Shown here: positions 22,440 to 28,397 of the stretch, piece by piece
Layout: each line of letters opens with the position of its first letter
Position numbering within the stretch: the first letter of the stretch is position 1
IMG/VR virus record: IMGVR_UViG_3300043420_001189
Span: 1-29,119 of that record
Source of the DNA: a virus
Reading direction: 5' to 3' (one strand)
DNA length: 29,119 nt
Translations under genes and position numbers: made by a program
Notes under the pieces: generated by a model
Told to the model about the DNA's origin: nothing
What the model saw: the letters and a program-made list of their open reading frames with translations, nothing else
The model's database searches: none

Positions 22440-22468
22440 TTGACAAACAAGTAGATATATGGTATAGT
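22440..22468 (+). promoter_or_regulatory. Sigma-70 promoter
   Basis: TTGACA, 17-bp spacer, TATAGT, starting 4 nt after a stop codon and without cassette. The spacer has AGATA rather than CGATA. Confidence 0.8.
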
Positions 22469-22497
22469 AGGAAGACCCCAAGGAAAAGGATAGAAAA

Positions 22498-22881
22498 ATG
22501 AACTATAAAAATATCGCAGTCCCTATGCTCGAAGAAGTCTATGAGTATCATAAGACTATTGTTAAAGATGAGCCTGAATATGTTTCTGATTGGTTAGACT
22601 ATGATCTGCCAGTATGGAACAGCATGACCGACAACACAAAACAGGCTGCTATCGAGTATGTTTACAACAACCGCAATGATATCGAACTCCATTCGGGAGA
22701 GGTAGAGAGTTGGGTTCAAGCAACAGCATATTTTATGCTGAAAAAGTTTTGGGAAGAAGTGGTCGAACGTTGTAGCGGCTTCTTTGATGATCTTGATTTC
22801 ATGATGGAAGAAGATATTCTTCAGGATAGATATATCCAAAAAACATTGGGTGTTGGCTCAACTTTTACTAATGATTTCTAG
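22498..22881 (+). CDS. Acidic helical hypothetical protein
   Basis: 127 aa, acidic and mostly helical (VPMLEEVYEYHKTIVKDEPE, FMLKKFWEEVVERCSGFFDD), with two WLDYDLPVW / ESWVQATAY aromatic patches. No family recognised. AAGGA is upstream. Cassette copy 9 follows 11 nt after its stop. Confidence 0.7.
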   Translation: MNYKNIAVPMLEEVYEYHKTIVKDEPEYVSDWLDYDLPVWNSMTDNTKQAAIEYVYNNRNDIELHSGEVESWVQATAYFMLKKFWEEVVERCSGFFDDLDFMMEEDILQDRYIQKTLGVGSTFTNDF

Positions 22882-22892
22882 GACGATACCCT

Positions 22893-22943
22893 ACCCCCTC
22901 TTCCGAGGGGTGCGGGCCGGGGGGGACCCCTCATTGTGGGGAT
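22893..22943. repeat. Intergenic cassette copy 9 (no box)
   Basis: Hairpin 1 CCTC-TTCC-GAGG restores a Watson-Crick U-A pair where other copies have U-G. Linker GCGGGCCGGGGGG; hairpin 2 GACCCC...GGGG with a long loop. The sigma-54-like box is absent. Confidence 0.85.
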
Positions 22944-22973
22944 ATAAAAATCAGAAAAATCTTCAAGGAAGGC

Positions 22974-23001
22974 TTGACACCATGTCGATACTAGGTATAA
23001 T
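22974..23001 (+). promoter_or_regulatory. Sigma-70 promoter with CGATA in spacer
   Basis: TTGACA, spacer CCATGTCGATACTAGG, TATAAT; the leader is 54 nt long. Confidence 0.85.
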
Positions 23002-23055
23002 CAGAGCATGACGATTGGAAATGGTAACTAACCCCTCTTTTTGGAGAATATACCT

Positions 23056-23409
23056 ATGTGTTTCGATTGCAGTCCTCAGAACTTGGTCGGCAAGATTGTG
23101 CAGGGAACAGGGAAGTATGAGTTTCAGGGTGTTCCTAATAGTGAAGATAACTTCTATTTTGTGGAAGGTGTAACCTATAGGGATTATGGTAAGGTTTATA
23201 ACTTTACTCTTAGGTCTCTGACCACTGGATCTCAGCGTCTTATTTATCATATTCGTCGTGGAACCTTTTATAATCATTTCCAGCATACTACTGAAGTACC
23301 GGAAAAGATTTATGATAGCATCAAGCAGGATATTGAGTATCATCAAGGGAAGATTGCTAGTGCTCGTAAGATTCTAAAGCGACTCAAGAAACCTAAGGTG
23401 ACTTCCTGA
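23056..23409 (+). CDS. Hypothetical protein with CxxC start
   Basis: 117 aa from the ATG with GGAG upstream. It opens MCFDCSPQNLVGKIVQGTGK (CxxC at residues 2-5), continues beta-rich (YFVEGVTYRDYGKVYNFTLR), and ends in a basic helix (YHQGKIASARKILKRLKKPK). It could bind nucleic acid through the basic tail. No family recognised. Confidence 0.7.
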   Translation: MCFDCSPQNLVGKIVQGTGKYEFQGVPNSEDNFYFVEGVTYRDYGKVYNFTLRSLTTGSQRLIYHIRRGTFYNHFQHTTEVPEKIYDSIKQDIEYHQGKIASARKILKRLKKPKVTS

Positions 23410-23432
23410 GGGGTTGGGAAGGTCGAGGCGAG

Positions 23433-23466
23433 GGTGGGCTTGTCCCACCTAAGCCTTCGGCTTTAT
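23433..23466 (+). terminator. Tandem hairpins after hypothetical gene
   Basis: A perfect GGTGGG/CCCACC stem is followed directly by AAGCC-TTC-GGCTT and a short T/A stretch. It resembles a weak intrinsic terminator before cassette copy 10. It is followed by a short tandem GTCAGCCA repeat. Confidence 0.45.
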
Positions 23467-23495
23467 GATGATAGTCAGCCAGTCAGCCAGTTTCT

Positions 23496-23566
23496 ACCCC
23501 ACTTTTGGGGGATCCGGGCCGGGGGAGACCCCTCGCCCGGGGGGTATCAGCAAACCGTGTGCCAAA
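23496..23566. repeat. Intergenic cassette copy 10
   Basis: Hairpin 1 CCCCA-CTTT-TGGGG (an A-U pair in the stem), linker CCGGGCCGGGGGA, hairpin 2 with GCCC loop, box AGCAAACCGTGTGCCAAA (23549-23566): minus strand TTGGCAC-ACGGT-TTGCT. Confidence 0.9.
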
Positions 23567-23597
23567 TAAAAATAAAAGATTTTCTGGATTTTGGGGC

Positions 23598-23625
23598 TTG
23601 ACACTGACGATATACTCTGTATAAT
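23598..23625 (+). promoter_or_regulatory. Sigma-70 promoter with CGATA in spacer
   Basis: TTGACA, spacer CTGACGATATACTCTG, TATAAT; followed by three coupled genes. Confidence 0.88.
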
Positions 23626-23662
23626 CAAAGCATACTTGACAACAACCCTTGTGGAGTCTAAA

Positions 23663-23869
23663 ATGGCAGAAATGACTAGAAGAGAGATGAGAGAAAAGAT
23701 GCAGGTCGGTAGCAGGGTTCGCTGGAAACCTGTGTGGAATGAGCCCGGTCTAGTGGGCCATGAAGGAACGATTGTGACTTTGGGGTATGAAGGCCCAGGT
23801 TGGGCTTGGGTCAGGTACGACGACGGGACGGAAAAGGCCGCACACCTATCGGAACTGGAGTTAATATGA
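23663..23869 (+). CDS. Small SH3/KOW-like protein
   Basis: 68 aa. VGSRVRWKPVWNEPGLVGHE, then GTIVTLGYEGPGWAWVRYDD and GTEKAAHLSELELI match the strand-turn pattern of a small SH3-like barrel of the KOW type, with a G-x-G turn and a final strand after an acidic turn. The basic N-terminal helix (REMREKM) leads in. GGAG is 8 nt upstream. Its TGA overlaps the next ATG (ATGA). The exact partner is unknown; such folds bind RNA or proteins. Confidence 0.7.
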   Translation: MAEMTRREMREKMQVGSRVRWKPVWNEPGLVGHEGTIVTLGYEGPGWAWVRYDDGTEKAAHLSELELI

Positions 23870-24024
23870 GAATCGTTTGGACGAACGCATCAATAGAGCA
23901 GCAACAGCAGGACTATGAGGCTCTGCTTGCCGCACACAAAAGAGCGATGGAAGAAGAGTTGACATGGGGTATGTTTGGTGGTATAATCACCATCAATGGT
24001 CATGATTATCAAGTTGCGGAGTAG
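23866..24024 (+). CDS. Small helical protein, coupled
   Basis: 52 aa, translationally coupled by ATGA overlap, with GGAG 5 nt before the ATG. Sequence MRIVWTNASIEQQQQDYEAL, then AAHKRAMEEELTW and a C-terminal GGIITINGHDYQVAE hairpin. No family recognised. Confidence 0.65.
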   Translation: MRIVWTNASIEQQQQDYEALLAAHKRAMEEELTWGMFGGIITINGHDYQVAE

Positions 24025-24040
24025 TTCAAGGGGAGAAACT

Positions 24041-24247
24041 ATGAAAGGTAAATGGATAAGATCGGACTTTGAGGATAAGGGAGAGATTGTTTATTTCTTC
24101 CATGGAAAAAACTCATCCGAAGGACATATTGTTCTACATGATGATGGAACCGTGGAGTTCTCGGGAACTAAGTCTATTGAGATAAGAAACGTTGGTAGCT
24201 GCAAAGAGGAAATCGTAGTTAAAAACGCTGCCGATCTGGTGCTATAG
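24041..24247 (+). CDS. Small beta-rich protein
   Basis: 68 aa after AAGGGGAGAA, 16 nt after the preceding gene. Alternating strands (GEIVYFFHGKNSSEGHIVLH, TVEFSGTKSIEIRNVGSC) suggest a beta sandwich or barrel. One Cys. No family recognised. It is the last gene of a three-gene unit ending at cassette copy 11. Confidence 0.65.
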   Translation: MKGKWIRSDFEDKGEIVYFFHGKNSSEGHIVLHDDGTVEFSGTKSIEIRNVGSCKEEIVVKNAADLVL

Positions 24248-24290
24248 CCATTAAACCACAGCTCCCCAACTGAAAGAAATAGCTCTTTCG

Positions 24291-24351
24291 GGGGGTTGGG
24301 GCGGGCCCGGACCCCTCATTAAGGGGGTACTACAGCAAACCGTATGCCAAA
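24291..24351. repeat. Intergenic cassette copy 11, core inverted
   Basis: The linker reads GGGGCGGGCCCGGACCCC, the reverse-complement orientation of the usual GGGGTCCGGGCC, so the hairpin core seems flipped. The first stem is diverged and instead a longer hairpin forms with the left flank (CCCCAAC/GTTGGGG outside, GAAAGA/TCTTTC inside). The box AGCAAACCGTATGCCAAA (24334-24351) keeps its normal direction. Confidence 0.8.
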
Positions 24352-24382
24352 AAATATTTTTCTTTTTCCTGGATTTTGGGTA

Positions 24383-24410
24383 TTGACGTGGACGATAAAG
24401 AGTGTAGAAT
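24383..24410 (+). promoter_or_regulatory. Sigma-70 promoter with CGATA in spacer
   Basis: TTGACG, spacer TGGACGATAAAGAGTG (identical to the promoter at 19599), TAGAAT. Confidence 0.85.
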
Positions 24411-24435
24411 GAGAGCATCACGAGGAGCAATGACA

Positions 24436-24699
24436 ATGAAAACGGTCAAAGTTGGCATGGTTAAAACCAAGAAGAATGAATATTCTCGGGTTGTTGAGTT
24501 TGAGAATGGATATGGTGCGAGTATTATCTCTCATGATTTTTCCTATGGTGGCACTACTGGCCTATTTGAAGTAGGAGTTCTGCACGATGGGATTCTGGTC
24601 TATGATACGCACATCACAGAAGATACGATTGGTTGGCTTGACTTTGCTGGTGTTGCTGCTATACTGAAGGATATTGAGGAACTTCCCCCAAGGAACTAG
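24436..24699 (+). CDS. Hypothetical protein
   Basis: 87 aa from the second of two close ATGs; GAGGAG is 8 nt before it but only 2 nt before the first. Beta-rich (KVGMVKTKKNEYSRVVEFEN, GLFEVGVLHDGILVYDTHIT) with a helical end (FAGVAAILKDIEELP). The strand order recalls small phage proteins of unknown role. No family named with confidence. Confidence 0.7.
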   Translation: MKTVKVGMVKTKKNEYSRVVEFENGYGASIISHDFSYGGTTGLFEVGVLHDGILVYDTHITEDTIGWLDFAGVAAILKDIEELPPRN

Positions 24700-24703
24700 A
24701 ACT

Positions 24704-25042
24704 ATGCAGACTTACAACGGTTACGCTAACTATGAAACTTGGCTGGTTTCAGTGTGGATTGATAATGATCAGTATACTATTAACCATTGGGTTGATGTAG
24801 CAAAACATCACTATAATATCTCAGAAGACCGGAAGTATTTCACCAAGAAAGAAGAGGCTATTATATCATTCTCTGAAGATATGAAAGAATGGTATGGTGA
24901 TTCTGTGCCAGACTCGGATAAGATTGGTGGATTGTTCAGTGATTTGTTACATGCTGCACTTGGTAGTGTAGATTGGCATGAACTGGCTGGAAAGTATATG
25001 GATCAGTATTTAGAGAGTGTTACAGAAAAGGAAGGTGCTTAG
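24704..25042 (+). CDS. YNGYxNYETW-family phage protein
   Basis: 112 aa. The opening MQTYNGYANYETWLVSVWID, then NDQYTINHWVDVAK is the mark of a small family widespread in phages and their hosts (xYNGxxNYxTWxVxLWIxND); its function is not established. The rest is acidic and helical (FSEDMKEWYGDSVPDSDKIG, then LFSDLLHAALGSVDWHEL, which resembles the family's usual end). AAGGA is upstream, 4 nt after the previous stop. Confidence 0.75.
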   Translation: MQTYNGYANYETWLVSVWIDNDQYTINHWVDVAKHHYNISEDRKYFTKKEEAIISFSEDMKEWYGDSVPDSDKIGGLFSDLLHAALGSVDWHELAGKYMDQYLESVTEKEGA

Positions 25043-25043
25043 T

Positions 25044-25436
25044 ATGTATGGCTATTTTGTTTTGGCTGGTATTGTTTGTGCTATCGCTGGTTTCGTTTGG
25101 TTTAATCTTTATTATGGTGTGCGTGGAGACTTGAAGAATGCTAGAGAGGGTGAGGTTTATCATTTTCGATATCTTCAGCCTGCAACTGGTGATTCTGAAA
25201 GGCATATGGTTAAGGTACTAAAGAATGTAACTCTAACGGATGAACAGATTAGAAAGTTGAATGCCCGTTCAAAGTATAGGCGGTTTGATAATAGTTTCCG
25301 TCGTACTAATCATCTGATTACTGGTCAGAGTGCTAATGGTCAGATCCGTAACTTTTATGCTGAAAGGGTTGATGGTTGTCGTAGGTCTGGAGTAGGTCGG
25401 CTTGCCTTTAGCATGGGTATTGCTAATCTGCTTTAG
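25044..25436 (+). CDS. Single-pass membrane protein
   Basis: 130 aa from the ATG just after the previous stop, with AAGGTG upstream. Residues 4-24 (YFVLAGIVCAIAGFVWFNLY) form one N-terminal transmembrane helix, probably leaving a basic soluble domain (KVLKNVTLTDEQIRKLNARS, then FDNSFRRTNHLITGQSANGQ). No family recognised. The strong positive charge of the soluble part suggests a cytoplasmic side. Confidence 0.7.
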   Translation: MYGYFVLAGIVCAIAGFVWFNLYYGVRGDLKNAREGEVYHFRYLQPATGDSERHMVKVLKNVTLTDEQIRKLNARSKYRRFDNSFRRTNHLITGQSANGQIRNFYAERVDGCRRSGVGRLAFSMGIANLL

Positions 25437-25463
25437 TATTAAACCCGCCTCTCAAGGGAGACT

Positions 25464-25514
25464 ACCCCTCCTTTGGGGGGTCGGGGCCGGACGGGACCCC
25501 TCGCAAGGGGGGTT
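25464..25514. repeat. Intergenic cassette copy 12 (no box)
   Basis: Hairpin 1 ACCCC...GGGGGGT, linker CGGGGCCGGACGG, hairpin 2 with GCAA loop whose 3' end runs into TTGACA at 25513, as in copy 6. GGGAGACTACCCC at the left resembles the flank of copies 4 and 5. A clear -10 at the right distance from that -35 is missing. Confidence 0.85.
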
Positions 25515-25584
25515 GACAAAAAAAGTTTTTTATGTACTCAAGTTTCGACTATGGATGGTCGATACTATTTCTAGGGGAAATCAC

Positions 25585-25613
25585 TTGACAACGGAGTATA
25601 GATATGATAGAAT
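25585..25613 (+). promoter_or_regulatory. Candidate promoter overlapping a gene start
   Basis: TTGACA, 17 bp, TAGAAT is a good match, but the -10 lies over the start codons of the Gln/Tyr-rich gene. Either it serves a shorter form of that gene or the real promoter is the TTGACA at 25513 with CTCAAG and GTCGATAC nearby. Confidence 0.45.
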
Positions 25614-25876
25614 CAATCGCAGTGGTGGGGATGATTTTGGGTCTGATCAAGAGTCAACAACCAGTTCAACCACAACCTTATTATTACCCTCAACAGCAAC
25701 AACAACAGTATTATTACCCTCAACAGCAGTATTATTATGTCCCGCAGCAACCGCAACAATACTATTACCCTCAAAGTCCGCAAGCAGTGGGAAGTCCCTA
25801 CGGGCCACAGGGAGGATCGCAAGGTTACTACTATGGACAGCCGCCCCAAGCGACAACGTACCAGACAGGGGGTTGA
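25604..25876 (+). CDS. Gln/Tyr/Pro-rich low-complexity protein
   Basis: 90 aa. A short hydrophobic N-terminus (MIESIAVVGMILGLIKSQQP) is followed by about 65 residues made mostly of Gln, Tyr and Pro, with repeated YYYPQQQ units and a Gly-rich end. The composition resembles prion-like or adhesive low-complexity tails; the N-terminus could be a membrane anchor. GGAG lies 9 nt upstream. An in-frame ATG at 25631 is an alternative start. The stop TGA is inside the -35 of the tRNA-Gln promoter. Confidence 0.65.
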   Translation: MIESIAVVGMILGLIKSQQPVQPQPYYYPQQQQQQYYYPQQQYYYVPQQPQQYYYPQSPQAVGSPYGPQGGSQGYYYGQPPQATTYQTGG

Positions 25877-25901
25877 CAGGGCTTGGCGAAAAGACTATAA
25901 T
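25873..25901 (+). promoter_or_regulatory. Promoter of tRNA-Gln, stop codon inside -35
   Basis: TTGACA, 17-bp spacer, perfect TATAAT, 14 nt before the tRNA. The TGA of the Gln/Tyr-rich gene lies in the -35. Confidence 0.85.
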
Positions 25902-25915
25902 GTAGATTAGTCTAT

Positions 25916-25986
25916 TCGGGGGTGGTGTAACGGTAGCACAAAGGATTTTGGTTCCTTTTGTCGGGGTTCGAATCCCTGCCCCCGAG
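25916..25986 (+). tRNA. tRNA-Gln (TTG)
   Basis: Folds as a cloverleaf: 7-bp acceptor TCGGGGG/CCCCCGA, D arm GTGT/GCAC, anticodon stem AAGGA/TCCTT with loop TTTTGGT (anticodon TTG), T arm CGGGG/CCCTG with TTCGAAT loop, discriminator G. CCA is not encoded. It reads CAA codons, which are frequent in the Gln-rich gene just upstream. Confidence 0.9.
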
Positions 25987-25999
25987 TCTTTTGTCTTTC

Positions 26000-26017
26000 C
26001 TAATCCTAAAGGATTGG
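26000..26017 (+). terminator. Hairpin after tRNA-Gln
   Basis: A 7-bp stem CTAATCC/GGATTGG with TAAA loop, 14 nt past the tRNA. There is no T run after it, so it may be a processing or stabilising hairpin rather than a full terminator. Confidence 0.4.
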
Positions 26018-26050
26018 CTAGGATGGCGATAGTCAGCGAAAAAACTTATC

Positions 26051-26100
26051 ACCCATTAGGGGGGTTGTGGGCGGCCCGGACCCCTCGGCAGGGGGGTATC
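26051..26100. repeat. Intergenic cassette copy 13, core inverted (no box)
   Basis: A short first stem ACCC...GGGT; the linker GTGGGCGGCCCGGACCCC is in the reverse orientation, as in copy 11; hairpin 2 GACCCCTC-GGCA-GGGGGG. No sigma-54-like box follows. Confidence 0.8.
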
Positions 26101-26124
26101 AACTTTTTTCTAAGGTTATGGGGC

Positions 26125-26152
26125 TTGACAAGCCGATAACAGTTGGTAGAAT
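26125..26152 (+). promoter_or_regulatory. Sigma-70 promoter with CGATA in spacer
   Basis: TTGACA, spacer AGCCGATAACAGTTGG, TAGAAT. Confidence 0.85.
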
Positions 26153-26172
26153 GAGAGAAAAGGAGATTGCTC

Positions 26173-26373
26173 ATGCAAGTAGTTAGAGTTGAGTTTGTTA
26201 CTCACTATGCTGATGTACAGGAAGCAGTTGACGTTGTATCATCAATGCTTCCAAATCTTAGGGTGTTCCCGGGTTCCCGTATGGAGTCTTGGAATATTTA
26301 TAGTGTTGATGAAACCGTTCTTACCAAAGTAAGCCACCCCGTTGAAGATGGAAAGGTTATCAAGAATGTCTAA
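26173..26373 (+). CDS. Hypothetical alpha/beta protein
   Basis: 66 aa from the ATG with AAGGAG 7-8 nt upstream. The beta-alpha-beta pattern VVRVEFVTHYADVQEAVDVV, SSMLPNLRVF, WNIYSVDETVLTKV suggests a small ferredoxin-like fold. No family recognised. Its stop overlaps the next gene start. Confidence 0.65.
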   Translation: MQVVRVEFVTHYADVQEAVDVVSSMLPNLRVFPGSRMESWNIYSVDETVLTKVSHPVEDGKVIKNV

Positions 26374-26626
26374 GAAAATCATTATTGAGTTTAGTGGTTG
26401 GGTTGAGTGTGATAGTGATAAGGTTATGTTTGTATCACTTATTAATGATAGTGTTATTACTGGCACTGAATGGTTGAAACTTTCCCAAGATGAGCAAGAT
26501 GACTATATTTTGGAAGACTGTATTGAGGCACAGAAAACAGCACTAGATGGTTCATATGAACATATGGACATTATTATTCAGAATGAGGATGGTAGTGAGG
26601 TAACTGCTAACAGAACCTACTCTTGA
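26366..26626 (+). CDS. Hypothetical protein
   Basis: 86 aa, start overlapping the preceding stop (ATGTCTAA). Beta strands at the front (KKIIIEFSGWVECDSDKVMF), then WLKLSQDEQDDYILEDCIEA helix. Acidic. No family recognised. Its TGA lies within the -35 of the tRNA-Lys promoter. Confidence 0.65.
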   Translation: MSKKIIIEFSGWVECDSDKVMFVSLINDSVITGTEWLKLSQDEQDDYILEDCIEAQKTALDGSYEHMDIIIQNEDGSEVTANRTYS

Positions 26627-26651
26627 CAACTAGCCTTGCCCATGCTATAAT
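26623..26651 (+). promoter_or_regulatory. Promoter of tRNA-Lys, stop codon inside -35
   Basis: TTGACA, 17-bp spacer, perfect TATAAT, 9 nt before the tRNA. No CGATA and no cassette. Confidence 0.88.
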
Positions 26652-26660
26652 GGGCTAAAC

Positions 26661-26733
26661 GGGTCGCTAACTCAATCGGTAGAGTATCGGTCTTTTAAAC
26701 CGTCGGTTCAGGGTTCGAGTCCCTGGCGACCCA
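26661..26733 (+). tRNA. tRNA-Lys (TTT)
   Basis: Cloverleaf with acceptor GGGTCGC/GCGACCC, D arm ACTC/GAGT, anticodon loop CTTTTAA (anticodon TTT), T arm CAGGG/CCCTG, discriminator A, no encoded CCA. The first anticodon-stem pair is a U-U mismatch. No terminator separates it from the next gene. Confidence 0.9.
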
Positions 26734-26766
26734 TGTTTGTTTCATTTCACTTCAAGGAGAATCATC

Positions 26767-26970
26767 ATGAGTGGAAATAGTTATGTGGAAGAGGTTTTCA
26801 ACCAAGAGGATTATGAGCATGAGTTTGGGCGTGTCGTATCGGATAGTGAAGAGTTTTCCTATGATGATGAACTGTTCGATTACGCAGATTCAGAGCGACA
26901 GGAAGTTGCAAACCTTGAAGAAGAGTATCGTAGTTGGTGGGAAAACGAAATGAAAAGTGGGAATAAATAA
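26767..26970 (+). CDS. Acidic hypothetical protein
   Basis: 67 aa after AAGGAGA. Strongly acidic (SDSEEFSYDDELFDYADSER, then EEEYRSWWENEM) with few basic residues. It starts 34 nt after the tRNA-Lys end and shares its transcript. No family recognised; another acidic candidate for protein or nucleic-acid mimicry. Confidence 0.7.
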   Translation: MSGNSYVEEVFNQEDYEHEFGRVVSDSEEFSYDDELFDYADSERQEVANLEEEYRSWWENEMKSGNK

Positions 26971-26993
26971 GTTTTTCTTTGAAAGGAGAGAGT

Positions 26994-27134
26994 ATGAAGA
27001 TTGTTGGAATCGGAACCGAACTCGCATTGGGGACGGTTGTTAGTATTACTCGCAATGGCGTTGTTGTTGACCGTCAAGGTAAGAGCGTTATTGTATCTTT
27101 TTCGGATGTAGAAACCGAAGTGTTTGGTACTTAA
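26994..27134 (+). CDS. Small beta-barrel-like protein
   Basis: 46 aa with a strong AAAGGAGAG ribosome site. Sequence IGTELALGTVVSITRNGVVV, DRQGKSVIVSFSDVETEVFG reads as five short strands like a minimal SH3/KOW barrel. No family confirmed. It is the last gene before cassette copy 14. Confidence 0.6.
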   Translation: MKIVGIGTELALGTVVSITRNGVVVDRQGKSVIVSFSDVETEVFGT

Positions 27135-27149
27135 CATAAAGCCCCAAAC

Positions 27150-27247
27150 GATCCCCCTCCTCTGGGGGGTCGGGGCCGGGCGGCACCCCTCAAATGGGGG
27201 GGTGTGCCGTTTATCTCGGAAGTTGCCCTAGCAAACCCTGTGCCAAA
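27150..27247. repeat. Intergenic cassette copy 14
   Basis: Hairpin 1 GATCCCCC...GGGGGGTC; linker CGGGGCCGGG; hairpin 2 is extended by an outer CGGCAC/GTGtGCCG stem with AAAT loop. An extra 20 bp precede the box AGCAAACCCTGTGCCAAA (27230-27247), so its predicted minus-strand start (about 27219) lies ahead of both hairpins. Confidence 0.88.
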
Positions 27248-27276
27248 TAAAAAAACTTTTTTCTGATGGTTGGGGC

Positions 27277-27304
27277 TTGACTTTGCCGATGATACTGGTA
27301 CAAT
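27277..27304 (+). promoter_or_regulatory. Sigma-70 promoter with CGATG in spacer
   Basis: TTGACT, spacer TTGCCGATGATACTGG, TACAAT; the motif has one change from CGATA. Confidence 0.8.
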
Positions 27305-27328
27305 AGGAACACACACGAGGAGTTAACT

Positions 27329-28033
27329 ATGAAAACTGCTGAAGGTAATGATAAACTCGGCAAGAACTGTATCGTTGTATCTCGTCCCGTGGGCAAAACT
27401 TGTCCACCGTCTTGCGTTTTTCTTGGCAACGGATGTTATGCCGAAGCGACCGAGAATCAGTATAAAAACGCTCGCACCGCAGCGTTTAATAATGTTATAA
27501 CTGAGAAGGGTCGTATTCGTTCTATGATTCTTGATGCTATTAAGCGTGACAAGAGTATCCGATGGCACGAACGTGGAGACTGGTTCAATGATGGAGTATT
27601 GGACACGGATTATGTTAATAATGTTTGTGCTGCTTGTGAATCTGTTATCGAGTCGGGCTATACTCTACCCGATATGTGGTTTTACACTCATATTTATGAT
27701 TCTCGATTGGCTGCTATGAACAAGTATATGGCAGTATATGCTAGTGTTCATAATGCTGATGATATGATTGCTGCTAAACTTGCAGGCTTTACATTGTTTG
27801 CATGGTGTGACAGCGATATGGCTATTGCACCAAAGCGTCCCCGTGGTAAAATCAAGAAAGCAGCATGGCAAGCCGCATTACCCAAACTTGTGGTACTGGA
27901 AGGCGAGCATTTTGTTACTTGTCCAGAGATTCGCAAGGGCCGCACGTTTGTTACTTGCACTGGCACTAAAGAGGGCAAGGCTTGTAATATGTGTGTTACT
28001 GGTAAGAAGAATGTACTATTCCCCTGTCATTGA
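27329..28033 (+). CDS. GP88-like cysteine-rich phage protein
   Basis: 234 aa. NDKLGKNCIVVSRPVGKTCP, then PSCVFLGNGCYAEATEN is the N-terminal pattern of the GP88-like phage proteins (conserved CPxxCxxxxxxCYA). Further Cys at VCAAC, TCPEIRKG, TCTGTKEG and CNMCVTG total a dozen, suggesting zinc or iron-sulphur sites. Histidine and Trp motifs (IRWHERGDWF) lie centrally. The function of the family is not established; a radical-SAM-like link has only been considered for related proteins. GAGGAG is upstream; it heads a four-gene unit. Confidence 0.75.
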   Translation: MKTAEGNDKLGKNCIVVSRPVGKTCPPSCVFLGNGCYAEATENQYKNARTAAFNNVITEKGRIRSMILDAIKRDKSIRWHERGDWFNDGVLDTDYVNNVCAACESVIESGYTLPDMWFYTHIYDSRLAAMNKYMAVYASVHNADDMIAAKLAGFTLFAWCDSDMAIAPKRPRGKIKKAAWQAALPKLVVLEGEHFVTCPEIRKGRTFVTCTGTKEGKACNMCVTGKKNVLFPCH

Positions 28034-28042
28034 GGTATTGTT

Positions 28043-28180
28043 ATGACACTTGAAGATTTGCGAACAGTGATGAATGATATATTTCCACACTGGGTGGAGA
28101 TTGAAACAGACGATAGCGGTGAGATTATTGTTCGCACGGGTTTAGTTTCCAACAATGGTATTCTTGAGGAGTTAGAATAA
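28043..28180 (+). CDS. Small acidic protein
   Basis: 45 aa: MTLEDLRTVMNDIFPHWVEI, then ETDDSGEIIVRTGL and an LEELE end. It looks like a helix followed by a beta hairpin. GAGG lies 7 nt before the ATG, and its stop overlaps the next start (TAATG). No family recognised. Confidence 0.6.
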   Translation: MTLEDLRTVMNDIFPHWVEIETDDSGEIIVRTGLVSNNGILEELE

Positions 28181-28395
28181 TGCAGATTAACAGTTATAGT
28201 TATGTTACTCTTGAAGATTTTGTGGATGCCCACGAACTAGACCTGTATGATGTTGATGATATTCTTTTGAATAGTGATTACAGTTATGGTACTAATGATG
28301 ATACTTTGGTAGAGTATCATGCTTTATGCAATCTATGCGGTATTCGTCCTCTTGCTGGTTATAGTGTAGGCCTTATGGTATCTTTGGGGAGTTAG
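28180..28395 (+). CDS. Hypothetical acidic protein
   Basis: 71 aa, start overlapping the preceding stop (TAATG) with GAGGAG upstream. Asp/Tyr-rich middle (LDLYDVDDILLNSDYSYGTN) and a CNLC pair (ALCNLCGIR). No family recognised. Confidence 0.6.
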   Translation: MQINSYSYVTLEDFVDAHELDLYDVDDILLNSDYSYGTNDDTLVEYHALCNLCGIRPLAGYSVGLMVSLGS

Positions 28396-28397
28396 TA

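Noticed and set aside
21665-22450. Long minus-strand frame (261 codons) and similar antisense frames at 21060-21586
   Set aside because: They run through the hairpin cassettes and promoters, oppose well-supported genes with ribosome sites, and have no ribosome site of their own. The GC-rich repeat simply lacks stops on that strand.
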